From NCBI GenBank assembly GCA_046349355.1, contig JAXMCM010000022.1, positions 186,001-250,000 on the forward strand: a DNA stretch of 64,000 nucleotides, given 5' to 3'. A program made the translations under genes and the position numbers. The notes beneath the pieces are model-generated. The model was not told where the DNA came from. It did not search any database and saw only the letters and a list, made by a program, of their open reading frames with translations. This document shows positions 16,027 through 24,446 of the stretch, in pieces (the first letter of the stretch is position 1; each line of letters starts with the position of its first letter). The stretch is from CALKJU01 sp046349355 (lineage in GTDB: Bacteria > Pseudomonadota > Alphaproteobacteria > Geminicoccales > Geminicoccaceae).

Positions 16027-17123
16027 GCCTGCCAGCGCTCCTCCGCGCCGAAGCCGGGCGGCGGACCGGAGGCCGGTCCGGTCAGCGCCAGCACCTGGAA
16101 CAGCACCCCCATCTGCCCGGGGTCGAGCAGCCGCTCGATCGCCGCGGCGATGGCCTCGGCCTCGGAAGGCTCCCGCCCGCGCACCAGCGCCGCCTGCCGC
16201 TGCCGGGCGCCGAGCCGCAGCAGCAGCTCGCCCTGGCCGACCGGTCCCCAGGCTGCCGCTCCGGCCGCCTCGCCGGCCACCGCCAGCGCGCCGAAGTCGA
16301 CCAGCGCCGAGACATCGGCCTCGCCGGGATCGAGCAGGGGGTCGGCCGTGGCATGCCGGCGCACGCCCTGCAGCGTCGGACCGTTCAGCCGCCGCGCGCC
16401 ATAGTCGATCAGCAGGGCGGCCCCGTCATGCGCCGCCAGCCGCCGGCCGATCGCATCCGCCACCGCCTCGCGCAGCGGCGCCAGCTCGACGACGGCGCCG
16501 ATCGGCGCCCCCGGATGCCGGTCGGCGAGGACCGGATGGAACGGGCTGCGCTCGGCGGCGGTGGCCCAGGCCAGCTCGCCGGCCGTCGTCAGCGTCACCA
16601 GCCGCTCGCGCCAGCCGTCGAGCGCCCGCTCGAACTGGCGGACCGGCAGCGCGTCGAGGAACTCGTTGGCGACGAGCAGCAGCGGCGCATCCTCCGGCAC
16701 CGTCGACAGGTCGTCGTGCCAGTGTGCGCCGGCCGACCCGACACGCGCCGCCTGCAGGTCGCGCAGCTTGCGGCTGGTCTCGACGAGGTGCAGCCGGCAG
16801 GCGGCGTGGAAGCCCGGCACCGCCCGCGTCGCCCGCCAGGCGTCGGCCATCAGCGTGCCGCGGCCGGGACCGATCTCGACCAGCAGCACCGGATCGGGGC
16901 GGCCGAGGTCGAGCCAGCGCTGCGCCAGCGCCAGGCCCATCAGCTCGCCGAAGACCTGGCTGATCTCCGGGGCGGTGATGAAGTCGCCCTCGCGGCCGAA
17001 CGGATCGCGCGTCGCGTAGTAGCCGAGCGTCGGGTGGCCCATGACCAGCTGCATGTAGGCGCCGACGTCGAGCGGCCCGCGCTCGCGGATGAGCCGGCGG
17101 ACGAGGGTCGCGAGCTCGCTCAC
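16023..17123 (-). CDS. SAM-dependent methyltransferase, NDUFAF7/MidA family
   Basis: The GTG at 17123 (its GTGA overlaps the lgt stop) gives 366 residues. The opening GPLDVGAYMQLVMGHPTLGYY and FITAPEISQVFGELMGLALA are diagnostic of the NDUFAF7/MidA family. LLVEIGPGRGTLMAD is the S-adenosylmethionine-binding loop. The mitochondrial relative dimethylates an arginine of a complex I subunit during assembly; a similar role in NADH dehydrogenase assembly is plausible here but not shown. It lies between lgt and pgeF. Confidence 0.9.
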   Translation of the reverse strand: MSELATLVRRLIRERGPLDVGAYMQLVMGHPTLGYYATRDPFGREGDFITAPEISQVFGELMGLALAQRWLDLGRPDPVLLVEIGPGRGTLMADAWRATRAVPGFHAACRLHLVETSRKLRDLQAARVGSAGAHWHDDLSTVPEDAPLLLVANEFLDALPVRQFERALDGWRERLVTLTTAGELAWATAAERSPFHPVLADRHPGAPIGAVVELAPLREAVADAIGRRLAAHDGAALLIDYGARRLNGPTLQGVRRHATADPLLDPGEADVSALVDFGALAVAGEAAGAAAWGPVGQGELLLRLGARQRQAALVRGREPSEAEAIAAAIERLLDPGQMGVLFQVLALTGPASGPPPGFGAEERWQA

Positions 17124-17932
17124 GCCCTTCGCGGCGCGCCGTCGCGGCTGCGCACGATCAGCCAGATGCCGGCGAGCAGCATCGGCAGCGACAGCAGCTG
17201 GCCCATGGTGATGCCGCCGAACAGGAAGCCCAGCTGCGCGTCGGGCTCGCGGAACAGCTCGGCGACCATCCGGCAGACGGCGTAGCCGGCGAGGAACACG
17301 CCGCTGGGCAGGCCACGCTCGGCCGGGTCGCGCCGCCGGCCCCACGCCAGCACCTGCATCACGACGAACAGCAGCAGGCCCTCGAGTGCTGCCTGGTAGA
17401 GCTGGCTCGGATGGCGCGGATCGGGCCCGCCATTGGGGAAGACCATCGCCCACGGCACGTCGCTGACGCGGCCCCACAGCTCGCCGTTGATGAAGTTGGC
17501 GAGCCGACCGAGCATCAGCCCCAGCGGGGTGACCAGCGCCGCGGCATCGCCGACCTCGAGGAACGGGACGCCGCGTTTGCGGGCGAACAGCCAGGCCGCC
17601 AGCAGCACGCCGGCGAGCCCGCCATGGAACGACATGCCGCCGCGCCAGACGAACAGGATCTCGTGGGGGTGCGTCAGATAGTAGCCGCCCTGGTAGAACA
17701 GGGCGTAGCCGAGCCTGCCGCCGAGGATCACGCCGAGCGTCGCGTAGAACAGCAGGTCGTCGGCGTCGTCCGGCTTCAGCAGCCAGCCCGGCCGGGCGAG
17801 GATGCGGCGCAGCAGCTGCCAGCCGGCGACCAGGCCCACGATGTAGGCCAGCGCGTACCAGCGGATCGCGAACGGGCCCAGCTGGATCAGGACCGGGTCG
17901 ATCGCCGGGAACGGCAGGGCGAGCAGGGGCAA
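17120..17932 (-). CDS. lgt: Prolipoprotein diacylglyceryl transferase
   Basis: The TTG at 17932 is chosen because GAGGTGG lies seven bases upstream and the protein then begins PLLALPFPAIDPVL like other Lgt proteins; an upstream TTG at 17992 would add an unusual tail. About 270 residues with seven membrane segments. Essential features are MSFHGGLAG and the family signature GRLANFINGELWGR. Lgt transfers diacylglycerol from phosphatidylglycerol to the lipobox cysteine of prolipoproteins in the inner membrane. It is divergent from ubiK and heads the lgt-methyltransferase-pgeF unit. Confidence 0.95.
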   Translation of the reverse strand: MPLLALPFPAIDPVLIQLGPFAIRWYALAYIVGLVAGWQLLRRILARPGWLLKPDDADDLLFYATLGVILGGRLGYALFYQGGYYLTHPHEILFVWRGGMSFHGGLAGVLLAAWLFARKRGVPFLEVGDAAALVTPLGLMLGRLANFINGELWGRVSDVPWAMVFPNGGPDPRHPSQLYQAALEGLLLFVVMQVLAWGRRRDPAERGLPSGVFLAGYAVCRMVAELFREPDAQLGFLFGGITMGQLLSLPMLLAGIWLIVRSRDGAPRRA

Positions 17933-18063
17933 GGGCGGGCCACCTCGGCGGCAGATGACGGTGCTCTTAGGAGGTGCCGTCACCGCCCGCAACCGCGGGC
18001 GGCTTGCTGCGGTTCGTCAAGGGCGCCATATCCTGCCCATTCCCTGCGCACCCGGAGGACCCG

Positions 18064-18387
18064 ATGCAGACCGACAACCGCATTCTCGACGACATCGCCC
18101 GGGTCGCCAGCGGTGCGCTGAACGCCCTGGGCGGGGTCAAGGACGAGATCGAGACCCGCGTGCGCGAGCGCCTCGAGCGCCTCGCCGCCGAGATGGAGCT
18201 GGCCTCGCGCGAGGAGGTCGACGCCGCCAAGGCGATGGCCGCCAAGGCGCGGACGGTCCAGGAGCAGCTCGAGGCGCGGGTCGCGGCGCTCGAGGCCGAG
18301 GTCGCGGCGCTCAAGGCCGCGAAGCCGGCGCGTGCCGCCCGGCCGGCTGCCCCGCGCAAGAAGAAGGCCGCCCCCGCCGCCGACTGA
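18064..18387 (+). CDS. ubiK: Ubiquinone biosynthesis accessory factor UbiK (BMFP family)
   Basis: 107 residues. It is an almost entirely helical protein with a short N-terminal amphipathic region (RILDDIARVASGALNALGGV) and a long coiled coil (QLEARVAALEAEVAALKAAK). It ends in a lysine- and alanine-rich tail. This matches the BMFP family: YqiC/UbiK binds UbiJ and lipids and supports aerobic ubiquinone synthesis. The ATG at 18064 follows a GGAGGA ribosome site. It is divergent from lgt across about 130 bases. Confidence 0.85.
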   Translation: MQTDNRILDDIARVASGALNALGGVKDEIETRVRERLERLAAEMELASREEVDAAKAMAAKARTVQEQLEARVAALEAEVAALKAAKPARAARPAAPRKKKAAPAAD

Positions 18388-18567
18388 GCGGCGTCACGTT
18401 CGCCTTGCTATAGCCCGCCGGATTTGGCAGCCTCGCATCAGCGATGGGTTGCAACGGCGATGATTCGGTCGCCCATTGGTTGATTGCGCCGGTGCTTCGG
18501 GTGCCGGCGGCGGTTCCCCGATCCCGCGCCCTTCCCCCAAGGTGCGGGACTGACTGGAGGGACAGCA

Positions 18568-19071
18568 ATGTCCGGTCTCGTTCACGAGGTATCCACGTCC
18601 CATCGCAATCCGCTGGACATCGTCGAGAAGCTGGCCGTCGCCAATGACTGGCCGTTCCACCGGCAGAGCGACGACGAGCTCGCCGCCGAGATCAGCGGAC
18701 AGTGGTGCCACTACAAGCTGTGGTTCGCCTGGGCGCCGGAGATGGCGGTGATGCATCTCTCCTGCGCCCTCGACATGAAGATCCCCGACAAGAAGCGGCA
18801 CCCGGTCTACGAGCTGCTGGCGCTGGCCAACGACAAGCTGTGGATCGGCCATTTCGACCTGTGGGCCGACGAGGGCGTGCCGGTGTTCCGCCATGCCGTG
18901 CTGTTCCGCGAGGGCGCCAAGGCCAGCGGCGAGCTGATCGAGGACCTGGTCGACATCGCCGTGGTCGAGTGCGAGCGCTTCTATCCCGCGTTCCAGTTCG
19001 TCATCTGGGGCGGCAAGGATCCGTCCGAGGCGCTGCTGGCGTCGCTGCTCGAGACGGAAGGCGAGGCATGA
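18568..19071 (+). CDS. YbjN domain-containing protein
   Basis: 167 residues starting at an ATG with CTGGAGGG upstream. The sequence matches the YbjN/type III chaperone-like fold: an N-terminal NPLDIVEKLAVANDWPFHRQ, then ISGQWCHYKLWFAWAPEM and ALANDKLWIGHFDLW. Members of this family are cytoplasmic and bind partner proteins; E. coli YbjN affects motility and stress responses, but the biochemical role is not settled. Its stop overlaps the proC start (ATGA), a very common pairing in Alphaproteobacteria. Confidence 0.88.
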   Translation: MSGLVHEVSTSHRNPLDIVEKLAVANDWPFHRQSDDELAAEISGQWCHYKLWFAWAPEMAVMHLSCALDMKIPDKKRHPVYELLALANDKLWIGHFDLWADEGVPVFRHAVLFREGAKASGELIEDLVDIAVVECERFYPAFQFVIWGGKDPSEALLASLLETEGEA

Positions 19072-19892
19072 CCCAGGCCCCGCGCGGGCCGCTGCTCCTG
19101 CTCGGCGGCGGCAAGATGGGCGGGGCGCTGCTCGCCGGCTGGATCAAGGCGGGGCTCCGCCCCGCCGACGCCTGGGTGGTCGAGCCCGATGCCGGGCGGC
19201 GCCAGGCGCTGCAGGCCGAGCACGGCGTCCACGTCGCCGCCGATGTCGCCTCGCTGGTCGGCCTCGAGACCGCGCGCACGCTGGTCGTCGCGGTCAAGCC
19301 GCAGATGCTGAATGCCGCCCTGCCGGCCTGCCGGCCGCTGGTCGGGCCGCAGACGCTGGTGCTGTCGATCGCCGCCGGCAAGACCATCGCCGCCTTCGAG
19401 GCGATGCTCGGGCCCGGCACGCGCATCGTCCGCGCCATGCCCAACACCCCGGCGGCGGTCGGCCGCGGTGCCACGGCGCTGTTCGCCAACGCCCTGGTCG
19501 AGCTCGACCGCAAGGCCGAGGCCGAGGCGCTGATGGCGGCCGTCGGCATCACCGCCTGGCTCGACAGCGAGGAGCAGATGCACGCCGTCACCGCCGTCTC
19601 CGGCGGCGGCCCGGCCTATGTGGCGCTGCTGATCGAGACCCTGGCCGAGAGTGCGGTCCAGCTCGGCCTGCCGGCCGATCTCGCCATGCGCCTCGCCCGC
19701 GCCACCGTCGTCGGTTCCGGCGAGCTCGCCCGGCAGAGCCCGTCCCCGGCAGCACAGCTGCGCATCGACGTCACCAGCCCCGGCGGCACCACCCAGGCCG
19801 CCCTGCACGTGCTGATGGCCGAGGACGGCATCCAGCCGCTGTTCGACCGGGCGATGCGCGCGGCAGCCCGGCGCTCGCAGGAGCTCGGCTGA
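19068..19892 (+). CDS. proC: Pyrroline-5-carboxylate reductase
   Basis: 274 residues, the normal length. The N-terminal NAD(P)H-binding loop is LLLLGGGKMGGALLAGW. The C-terminal signature includes AVSGGGPAYVALLIE and DVTSPGGTTQAALHVL. The enzyme reduces pyrroline-5-carboxylate to proline in the cytoplasm. It is translationally coupled to the YbjN-like gene and followed by a TetR-like regulator 64 bases downstream. Confidence 0.96.
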   Translation: MTQAPRGPLLLLGGGKMGGALLAGWIKAGLRPADAWVVEPDAGRRQALQAEHGVHVAADVASLVGLETARTLVVAVKPQMLNAALPACRPLVGPQTLVLSIAAGKTIAAFEAMLGPGTRIVRAMPNTPAAVGRGATALFANALVELDRKAEAEALMAAVGITAWLDSEEQMHAVTAVSGGGPAYVALLIETLAESAVQLGLPADLAMRLARATVVGSGELARQSPSPAAQLRIDVTSPGGTTQAALHVLMAEDGIQPLFDRAMRAAARRSQELG

Positions 19893-19955
19893 GCTTGCCG
19901 CGTCCCCGCCGTCGCCTATCCTCCTGAGCCGGACCCTCGCTCGGGAGCGCAGCGC

Positions 19956-20570
19956 ATGGCCAGGATCGAGCCTGACATCCTCACGGTGGCGCTCACACTC
20001 GTCGCCGAGCGCGGCTGGCGCGGCTTCGGCCTCGTCGAGGTGGCGCGCCGCACCGGGCTGAGCTTGGCCCAGGTGCATGGCGAGCTGCCCGGCCGTGCCG
20101 CGGTGATCCCGGCGCTGGGCCGCCGGCTCGACGCCTCGATGCTCGCCATTCGCCCGGACGAGCTCGACGCGATGAGCCCGCGCGAGCGCCTGTTCGAGCT
20201 GCTGATGCGCCGCTTCGACGCCATGGTGCCCTACCGGCCGGCGCTGCGCCGCCTCGCCCGCGACGCCGCCGGCGATCCGCAGGCGCTGCTGGCCTCCTTG
20301 TGCAACCTGCACCGCCTCGCCGGCTGGCTGGTCGATGCCGCCGGCCGGCCGGCCGGCGGGCTGCGCGGCGCCGTCGCCCGCAAGGCGGTGATCGCGGCCT
20401 ATGCCCGCGCCTTCCGGGTCTGGCTCGACGACGACACCGCCGACCAGGCCCGCACCCTGGCCGAGCTCGACAAGAGCCTGCAGCAGCTGGAATCGCTGGC
20501 CCGCTTCGGCGAGCGCTTCTGCCGCCGCCGCGAGGGCGGCGAGGCCGCCGCCGCGCCGGCCGCCGCCTGA
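19956..20570 (+). CDS. TetR-like transcriptional regulator
   Basis: 204 residues. The N terminus (ILTVALTLVAERGWRGFGLV, then EVARRTGLSLAQVHGELPGR) is a TetR-type helix-turn-helix. The rest is helical, with MSPRERLFELLMRRFDAM, a pattern I associate with alphaproteobacterial TetR or COQ9-like proteins. No operator palindrome is obvious in the 63 bases upstream. The ligand and targets are unknown. A COQ9-like lipid-binding role in ubiquinone synthesis is an alternative, given the nearby ubiK, but the recognition helix here looks complete. Confidence 0.75.
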   Translation: MARIEPDILTVALTLVAERGWRGFGLVEVARRTGLSLAQVHGELPGRAAVIPALGRRLDASMLAIRPDELDAMSPRERLFELLMRRFDAMVPYRPALRRLARDAAGDPQALLASLCNLHRLAGWLVDAAGRPAGGLRGAVARKAVIAAYARAFRVWLDDDTADQARTLAELDKSLQQLESLARFGERFCRRREGGEAAAAPAAA

Positions 20571-20581
20571 CCGGACCGGCG

Positions 20582-20923
20582 ATGCCCGACCCCATCAGCT
20601 TCGACGACTTCCTCAAGGTCGACATCCGCGTCGGTACGATCGTCGAGGTCGCCCTCAACAGCGGCGCCCGCAAGCCCGCCTACCGCCTGCGCGTCGATCT
20701 CGGCCCCGAGTTCGGCGTCAGGACCAGCTCGGCCCAGCTGGTCGACCTCTACCGGCCCGAGGACCTGCTCGGCCGGCAGGTCGCGGCGGTTGTCAACTTC
20801 CCGCCGCGGCAGATCGCCAAGGTCGTCTCCGAGGTGCTGGTCCTGGGCTTTCCCGATGCCGAGGGCCGGGTGGTCCTCGTCGCGGTCGAGCGGCCGGTGC
20901 CGAACGGCGGACGGCTCTACTAG
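20582..20923 (+). CDS. csaA: tRNA-binding domain protein CsaA
   Basis: 113 residues, the full length of CsaA. It opens ISFDDFLKVDIRVGTIVE, has the OB-fold and contains AAVVNFPPRQIAKVVSEVLVLG, the dimer and RNA-binding core also found at the C terminus of methionyl-tRNA synthetase. CsaA is a homodimeric chaperone that can bind tRNA and nascent proteins and helps export. It starts 12 bases after the TetR-like gene and may be co-transcribed with it. Confidence 0.92.
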   Translation: MPDPISFDDFLKVDIRVGTIVEVALNSGARKPAYRLRVDLGPEFGVRTSSAQLVDLYRPEDLLGRQVAAVVNFPPRQIAKVVSEVLVLGFPDAEGRVVLVAVERPVPNGGRLY

Positions 20924-20927
20924 GCAA

Positions 20928-20952
20928 ATCCTGCCCGGCAGATCCTGCCCGG
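20928..20952 (+). promoter_or_regulatory. Direct repeat upstream of the flagellin promoter, possible enhancer site
   Basis: ATCCTGCCCGG occurs at 20928-20938 and again at 20942-20952, a 14-base period. The repeats lie 50-75 bases upstream of the candidate sigma-54 promoter at 21003. Activators of sigma-54 promoters such as FlbD or FleQ bind at this kind of distance. The binding protein is not identified. Confidence 0.3.
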
Positions 20953-21002
20953 TGCGGCAGGGCTTGCCGGGTCCCGGCCGCCATTCCCCTCGGCGGCGCG
21001 GC

Positions 21003-21017
21003 TGGCACGGGTCTTGA
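21003..21017 (+). promoter_or_regulatory. Candidate sigma-54 promoter of fliC
   Basis: TGGCACG at 21003-21009, four spacer bases, then TTGA at 21014-21017 matches the sigma-54 consensus TGGCACG-N4-TTGC except for the last base. It lies 98 bases before the fliC ATG at 21115, which has an AAGGAG ribosome site. Sigma-54 control of late flagellar genes is well known in Alphaproteobacteria such as Caulobacter. The changed -12 base lowers confidence. Confidence 0.5.
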
Positions 21018-21114
21018 AGGAGGGGTGGCGCCCGGGTGTTCCGGGCCGGCGCGGCACGTAGCCGCCCGCCACCGCCCCTGCGGGGGCGCTCGCTTCACGT
21101 AGAAGGAGCCGTCC

Positions 21115-22242
21115 ATGTCTCTTACCGGCACGACGAACACGTCGGCGCACACGGCGTTGCGGTATCTGGCGTCGAACCAGTCTTCGGCGTCGAGCTCGCT
21201 GGCGAAGCTGTCGAGCGGGTCGCGGATCGTCAAGGCGTCGGACGACGCGGCGTCGCTGGCGGTGGGCACCAAGCTGAAGGCCGACGTGACGGCCTTGAAG
21301 CAGGCGGCGGTGAACGCCGGCCAGGCGTCGTCGCTGCTGCAGGTGGCCGACGGCGGCATGGCCAAGGTGTCGGACATCCTGCAGCGGATGAAGGCGCTGG
21401 CGGTGCAGGCGCAGTCGGGCTCGGTGACCGACAACGAGCGGACCTTCCTCGACCGCGAGTACCAGCAGCTGGTCTCGCAGATCGACGACATCGCCGACCA
21501 GACCAAGTTCAACGGCGGCCAGCTGATCAACGGCTCGGCCGGCAAGACGCTGGCGGCGACGTTCAGCACCTCGGCGGTCGGGATCAGCGGGCTCCTGTCG
21601 GGCAACGCCGCCGCCGACGACTACACCCTGGCCTATGCCTACACCTCGGGCTCGAGCCTCGGCCAGTTCACCCTGACCCAGGTCGGGGCGACGCTGGCGC
21701 AGACGGTGCAGTTCACCCACGGGGCGGCCGACGTGGTCTACGAGGGCCGCATCGACTTCGACACCGCCGGGGTGCAGATCAACCTCGCCAACTTCGACTT
21801 CAGCGCCACCTTCGCCGGCACCGACGCGCAGTTCACCGTCGCCGGCTCGGGCACCCTGAGCTTCCAGGTCGGCGTCGACTCCGGCGACACCATCGCCGTC
21901 AACCTCGGCGACGTCCGGGCGACGACGCTGGGCATCGGCGGCACCTCGATCACCAGCTCGGGCAACGCCGTCACCGCCGGCAACGCGCTCGACACCGCCA
22001 TCGCCAGCCTCAACGACAACCGCGCCACGCTGGGTGCCTTGATGTCGCGCTTCGAGTTCGCCAGCGCCAACCTCGCCACCTCCATCGAGAACCTCGACGC
22101 CGCCAGGTCCACCCTCATGGACGTCGACATGGCCGCCGAGATGACCCAGTTCACCTCCCTCCAGGTCCTCACCCAGGCCGGCGTCGCCATGCTCGCCCAG
22201 GCCAACCAGATGCCGCAGAATCTGTTAAGGCTTCTGAGCTAA
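21115..22242 (+). CDS. fliC: Flagellin
   Basis: 375 residues. The conserved ends form the D0/D1 coiled coils: the N terminus has SASSSLAKLSSGSRIVKASD, DDAASLAVGTKL and FLDREYQQLVSQIDDIADQT; the C terminus has FEFASANLATSIENL and ends QANQMPQNLLRLLS. The centre (about 140-290) is variable and exposed on the filament. Flagellin is exported by the flagellar type III system and polymerises under the FliD cap. It is followed by a strong hairpin and by flaG, fliD and fliS. Codon use in the first half differs visibly from the second half (see findings). Confidence 0.95.
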   Translation: MSLTGTTNTSAHTALRYLASNQSSASSSLAKLSSGSRIVKASDDAASLAVGTKLKADVTALKQAAVNAGQASSLLQVADGGMAKVSDILQRMKALAVQAQSGSVTDNERTFLDREYQQLVSQIDDIADQTKFNGGQLINGSAGKTLAATFSTSAVGISGLLSGNAAADDYTLAYAYTSGSSLGQFTLTQVGATLAQTVQFTHGAADVVYEGRIDFDTAGVQINLANFDFSATFAGTDAQFTVAGSGTLSFQVGVDSGDTIAVNLGDVRATTLGIGGTSITSSGNAVTAGNALDTAIASLNDNRATLGALMSRFEFASANLATSIENLDAARSTLMDVDMAAEMTQFTSLQVLTQAGVAMLAQANQMPQNLLRLLS

Positions 22243-22252
22243 GGCCTGGAAC

Positions 22253-22301
22253 GGGGCGCCGGCGACGGCGGCCGCTCCGGCCGTCGCTCCGCCGGCGCCC
22301 C
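22253..22301 (+). terminator. Strong hairpin after fliC
   Basis: GGGGCGCCGGCG at 22253-22264 pairs perfectly with CGCCGGCGCCCC at 22290-22301, and an inner stem (GACGG with CCGTC) extends it. It lies 11 bases after the fliC stop. There is no T run, so it is either an attenuating terminator or an RNA-stabilising 3' structure that lets fliC be expressed above flaG-fliD-fliS. Confidence 0.6.
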
Positions 22302-22332
22302 GCTTGGCCCTTGAGCCGAGGTGGGCCCGACC

Positions 22333-22683
22333 ATGCCCGACGATCTGACCGTAGCTTCCGTGGCCGCAGCCGAGCCGGTGACGACCCGGCAGGGCGGCTC
22401 GCGTCCGGCCGTGCCGGCGCGCCAGGCGCTGGAGGCGGCGACCTCGCTGGCCGCCGGCTCCGGCCTCGATGCCGCCGTCGGCCGGGCCGCGAGCGGCCTC
22501 TATCCCGACCGGTCCGTGCAGGTGTCGAGCTTCGTCGACGGCGCCAGCGGGCGCTCGGTCTACCGGGTGGCCGACCGGGTCACCGGCGAGGTGCTGATGC
22601 AGTCGCCGGCCGAGGAGCTCCTCCGCTTCTACGCCAGCAGCCGCGCCGCGCTCGAGCGGCCGCTGCTGGCGATCGACGCCTGA
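22333..22683 (+). CDS. flaG: FlaG family protein
   Basis: 116 residues from the ATG at 22333; an in-frame GTG at 22321 is possible. The first half is a flexible, alanine-rich linker. The second half has the compact FlaG pattern VQVSSFVDGASGRSVYRVAD, then RVTGEVLMQSPAEELLRFYA. FlaG proteins influence filament length and lie beside fliD in many flagellar clusters. The position between fliC and fliD supports the call; the sequence match itself is moderate. Confidence 0.72.
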   Translation: MPDDLTVASVAAAEPVTTRQGGSRPAVPARQALEAATSLAAGSGLDAAVGRAASGLYPDRSVQVSSFVDGASGRSVYRVADRVTGEVLMQSPAEELLRFYASSRAALERPLLAIDA

Positions 22684-22692
22684 GGCGCGGCC

Positions 22693-24429
22693 ATGGCGAG
22701 CACCAGCGCCGCCGGCCTCGGCACCCTGACCACGACGGGCGGCGCGACGCGGCTGTCGGGCTCGGCCTCGGGCGTCGACACCGAGGCCCTGATCGGTGCC
22801 CTGAGCGACACCCGGCGCCTGCCGGCGGTCCGCCTCGAGAACCGGATCACGGTCAACGAGGCCAGGGCCAGCGCCTATGGCGAGCTGCGCGGCCTGCTGG
22901 CGACCCTGCGCGACAGCGTCGCCGGGCTGCGCAACCCGCCGGGCTTCCTCGGCAGCCGCAGCAACCTGTTCGAGGCCAAGGAGGCCTACTACAGCTCGAG
23001 CACGACCACGTCGCCGGCCTCGCTGATGGCCGTCGCCGCCGACTCCTCGGCCGCCACCGGCCGCTACGAGATCGTCGTCCAGCGCCTCGCCACCGCCCAG
23101 AAGCTGGCGGCGGACCCGGTCGCCGACGCCGCCGCGGCGCTGGCCGACAGCACCAACGGCGGCACCGCCTTCTCCGGCAGCCTCACGCTCGGGCTCGCCG
23201 GCGGCGCCCGGGCGACGATCGCCGTCGACGGGACGATGTCGCTCGACGACCTGCGCGCGGCCGTCAACCTGCAAAGCGGGACGAGCGGCGTCACTGCGTC
23301 GATCCTGCAGGTCTCGGCAACCGACCGCCGGCTGATCCTCACCGCCACCGAGACCGGCAAGGCCGTGACCATGGCCAACGCCGCCGGCGACGACGTGCTG
23401 GGCATCCTCGGCCTGTCGGCGGATGGCGGCACGACCGTGGCCAACCCCATCCAGTCGGCGCAGACGGCGCTGTTGGGCATCGACGGAGTGGCCATCGAGC
23501 GGACCTCCAACCGGGTCACCGATGCGGTCGCCGGCCTGACCGTCGACCTCTACCGCGCCGAGCCCGGCACCACCGTCACGGTCGAGATCGGCCGCGCGCT
23601 GGGCGGCGTGAAGGAGCAGCTCGGCAAGGTGGTCGACGCGGTCAACGCGCTGCGCGACTTCGTCGCCCGCCAGAACACGGTCGACGAGGACGGCAAGGTC
23701 GCCGACGATGCCGTGCTGTTCGGCGACACGACCCTGCGCGGCATCGCCGACCGGATCGGCCGCATCCTCTCCGGCCGGGTCGACGGGCTGGCCCCCGGCG
23801 CCGCCGCCTCGGTCGGCGCCCTCGGCATCCGCTACGATGGCCAGGGCCGCCTCGGCCTCGACGAGACGGTGCTCGACGGCAAGCTGCTGGGCGCACTGGA
23901 CGAGGTCCGCGGCGTGCTGGAGTTCCGCTTCGCCGCGAGCTCGCCCGACCTGCAGCTGTTCGCCCGCGGCCCGGCGCTGGGCGACACCGCCTTCACCGTC
24001 GCCATCACCGACGCCGATGCCGACGGCGTGCCGGAGAGCGCCAGCATCGACGGGGTCGCGGTCGACATCGACGGCACCACCCTCGTCGGCCGCGACGGCA
24101 CGGCCTATGCCGGGCTCGAGCTGATCTGGAGCGGCAGGGGCAGCACCAGCATCGGCGCCACCGCGACCCGCGGCATCGCCGAGCAGCTGCATGCCGCGCT
24201 CGAGCCCGTCCTCGACGAGAGCGATGGCAGCCTTGCCGTCGCCGCCGACAGCCTCGTGACGCAGAACCGCGCGCTGGCCGCCGAGGTCGAGCGGATCGAT
24301 GCCCGCGTCGCCGACTTCCGGGCCCGCCTGGTCCAGCGCTTCGCCGCCATGGAGACCGCCATGTCGATGGCGCAGGCGCTGCTGCAGCAGGTCCGCACCA
24401 CCACCGACGCGATGTTCGCCGACAACTGA
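22693..24429 (+). CDS. fliD: Flagellar hook-associated protein 2 (filament cap)
   Basis: 578 residues. The N-terminal block has SGSASGVDTEALIGALSDTR and KAYYSS-like spacing as in FliD. The middle has the ATIAVDGTMSLDDLRAAVN motif, and the C-terminal coiled coil (ERIDARVADFRARLVQRFAA, then MSMAQALLQQV) mediates pentamer formation. The cap folds incoming flagellin at the filament tip. The order fliC-flaG-fliD-fliS is the usual filament-assembly set. Many alphaproteobacteria lack fliD and fliS, so its presence is taxonomically informative. Confidence 0.93.
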   Translation: MASTSAAGLGTLTTTGGATRLSGSASGVDTEALIGALSDTRRLPAVRLENRITVNEARASAYGELRGLLATLRDSVAGLRNPPGFLGSRSNLFEAKEAYYSSSTTTSPASLMAVAADSSAATGRYEIVVQRLATAQKLAADPVADAAAALADSTNGGTAFSGSLTLGLAGGARATIAVDGTMSLDDLRAAVNLQSGTSGVTASILQVSATDRRLILTATETGKAVTMANAAGDDVLGILGLSADGGTTVANPIQSAQTALLGIDGVAIERTSNRVTDAVAGLTVDLYRAEPGTTVTVEIGRALGGVKEQLGKVVDAVNALRDFVARQNTVDEDGKVADDAVLFGDTTLRGIADRIGRILSGRVDGLAPGAAASVGALGIRYDGQGRLGLDETVLDGKLLGALDEVRGVLEFRFAASSPDLQLFARGPALGDTAFTVAITDADADGVPESASIDGVAVDIDGTTLVGRDGTAYAGLELIWSGRGSTSIGATATRGIAEQLHAALEPVLDESDGSLAVAADSLVTQNRALAAEVERIDARVADFRARLVQRFAAMETAMSMAQALLQQVRTTTDAMFADN

Positions 24430-24446
24430 CCGGAGGCTTCAGCCGC

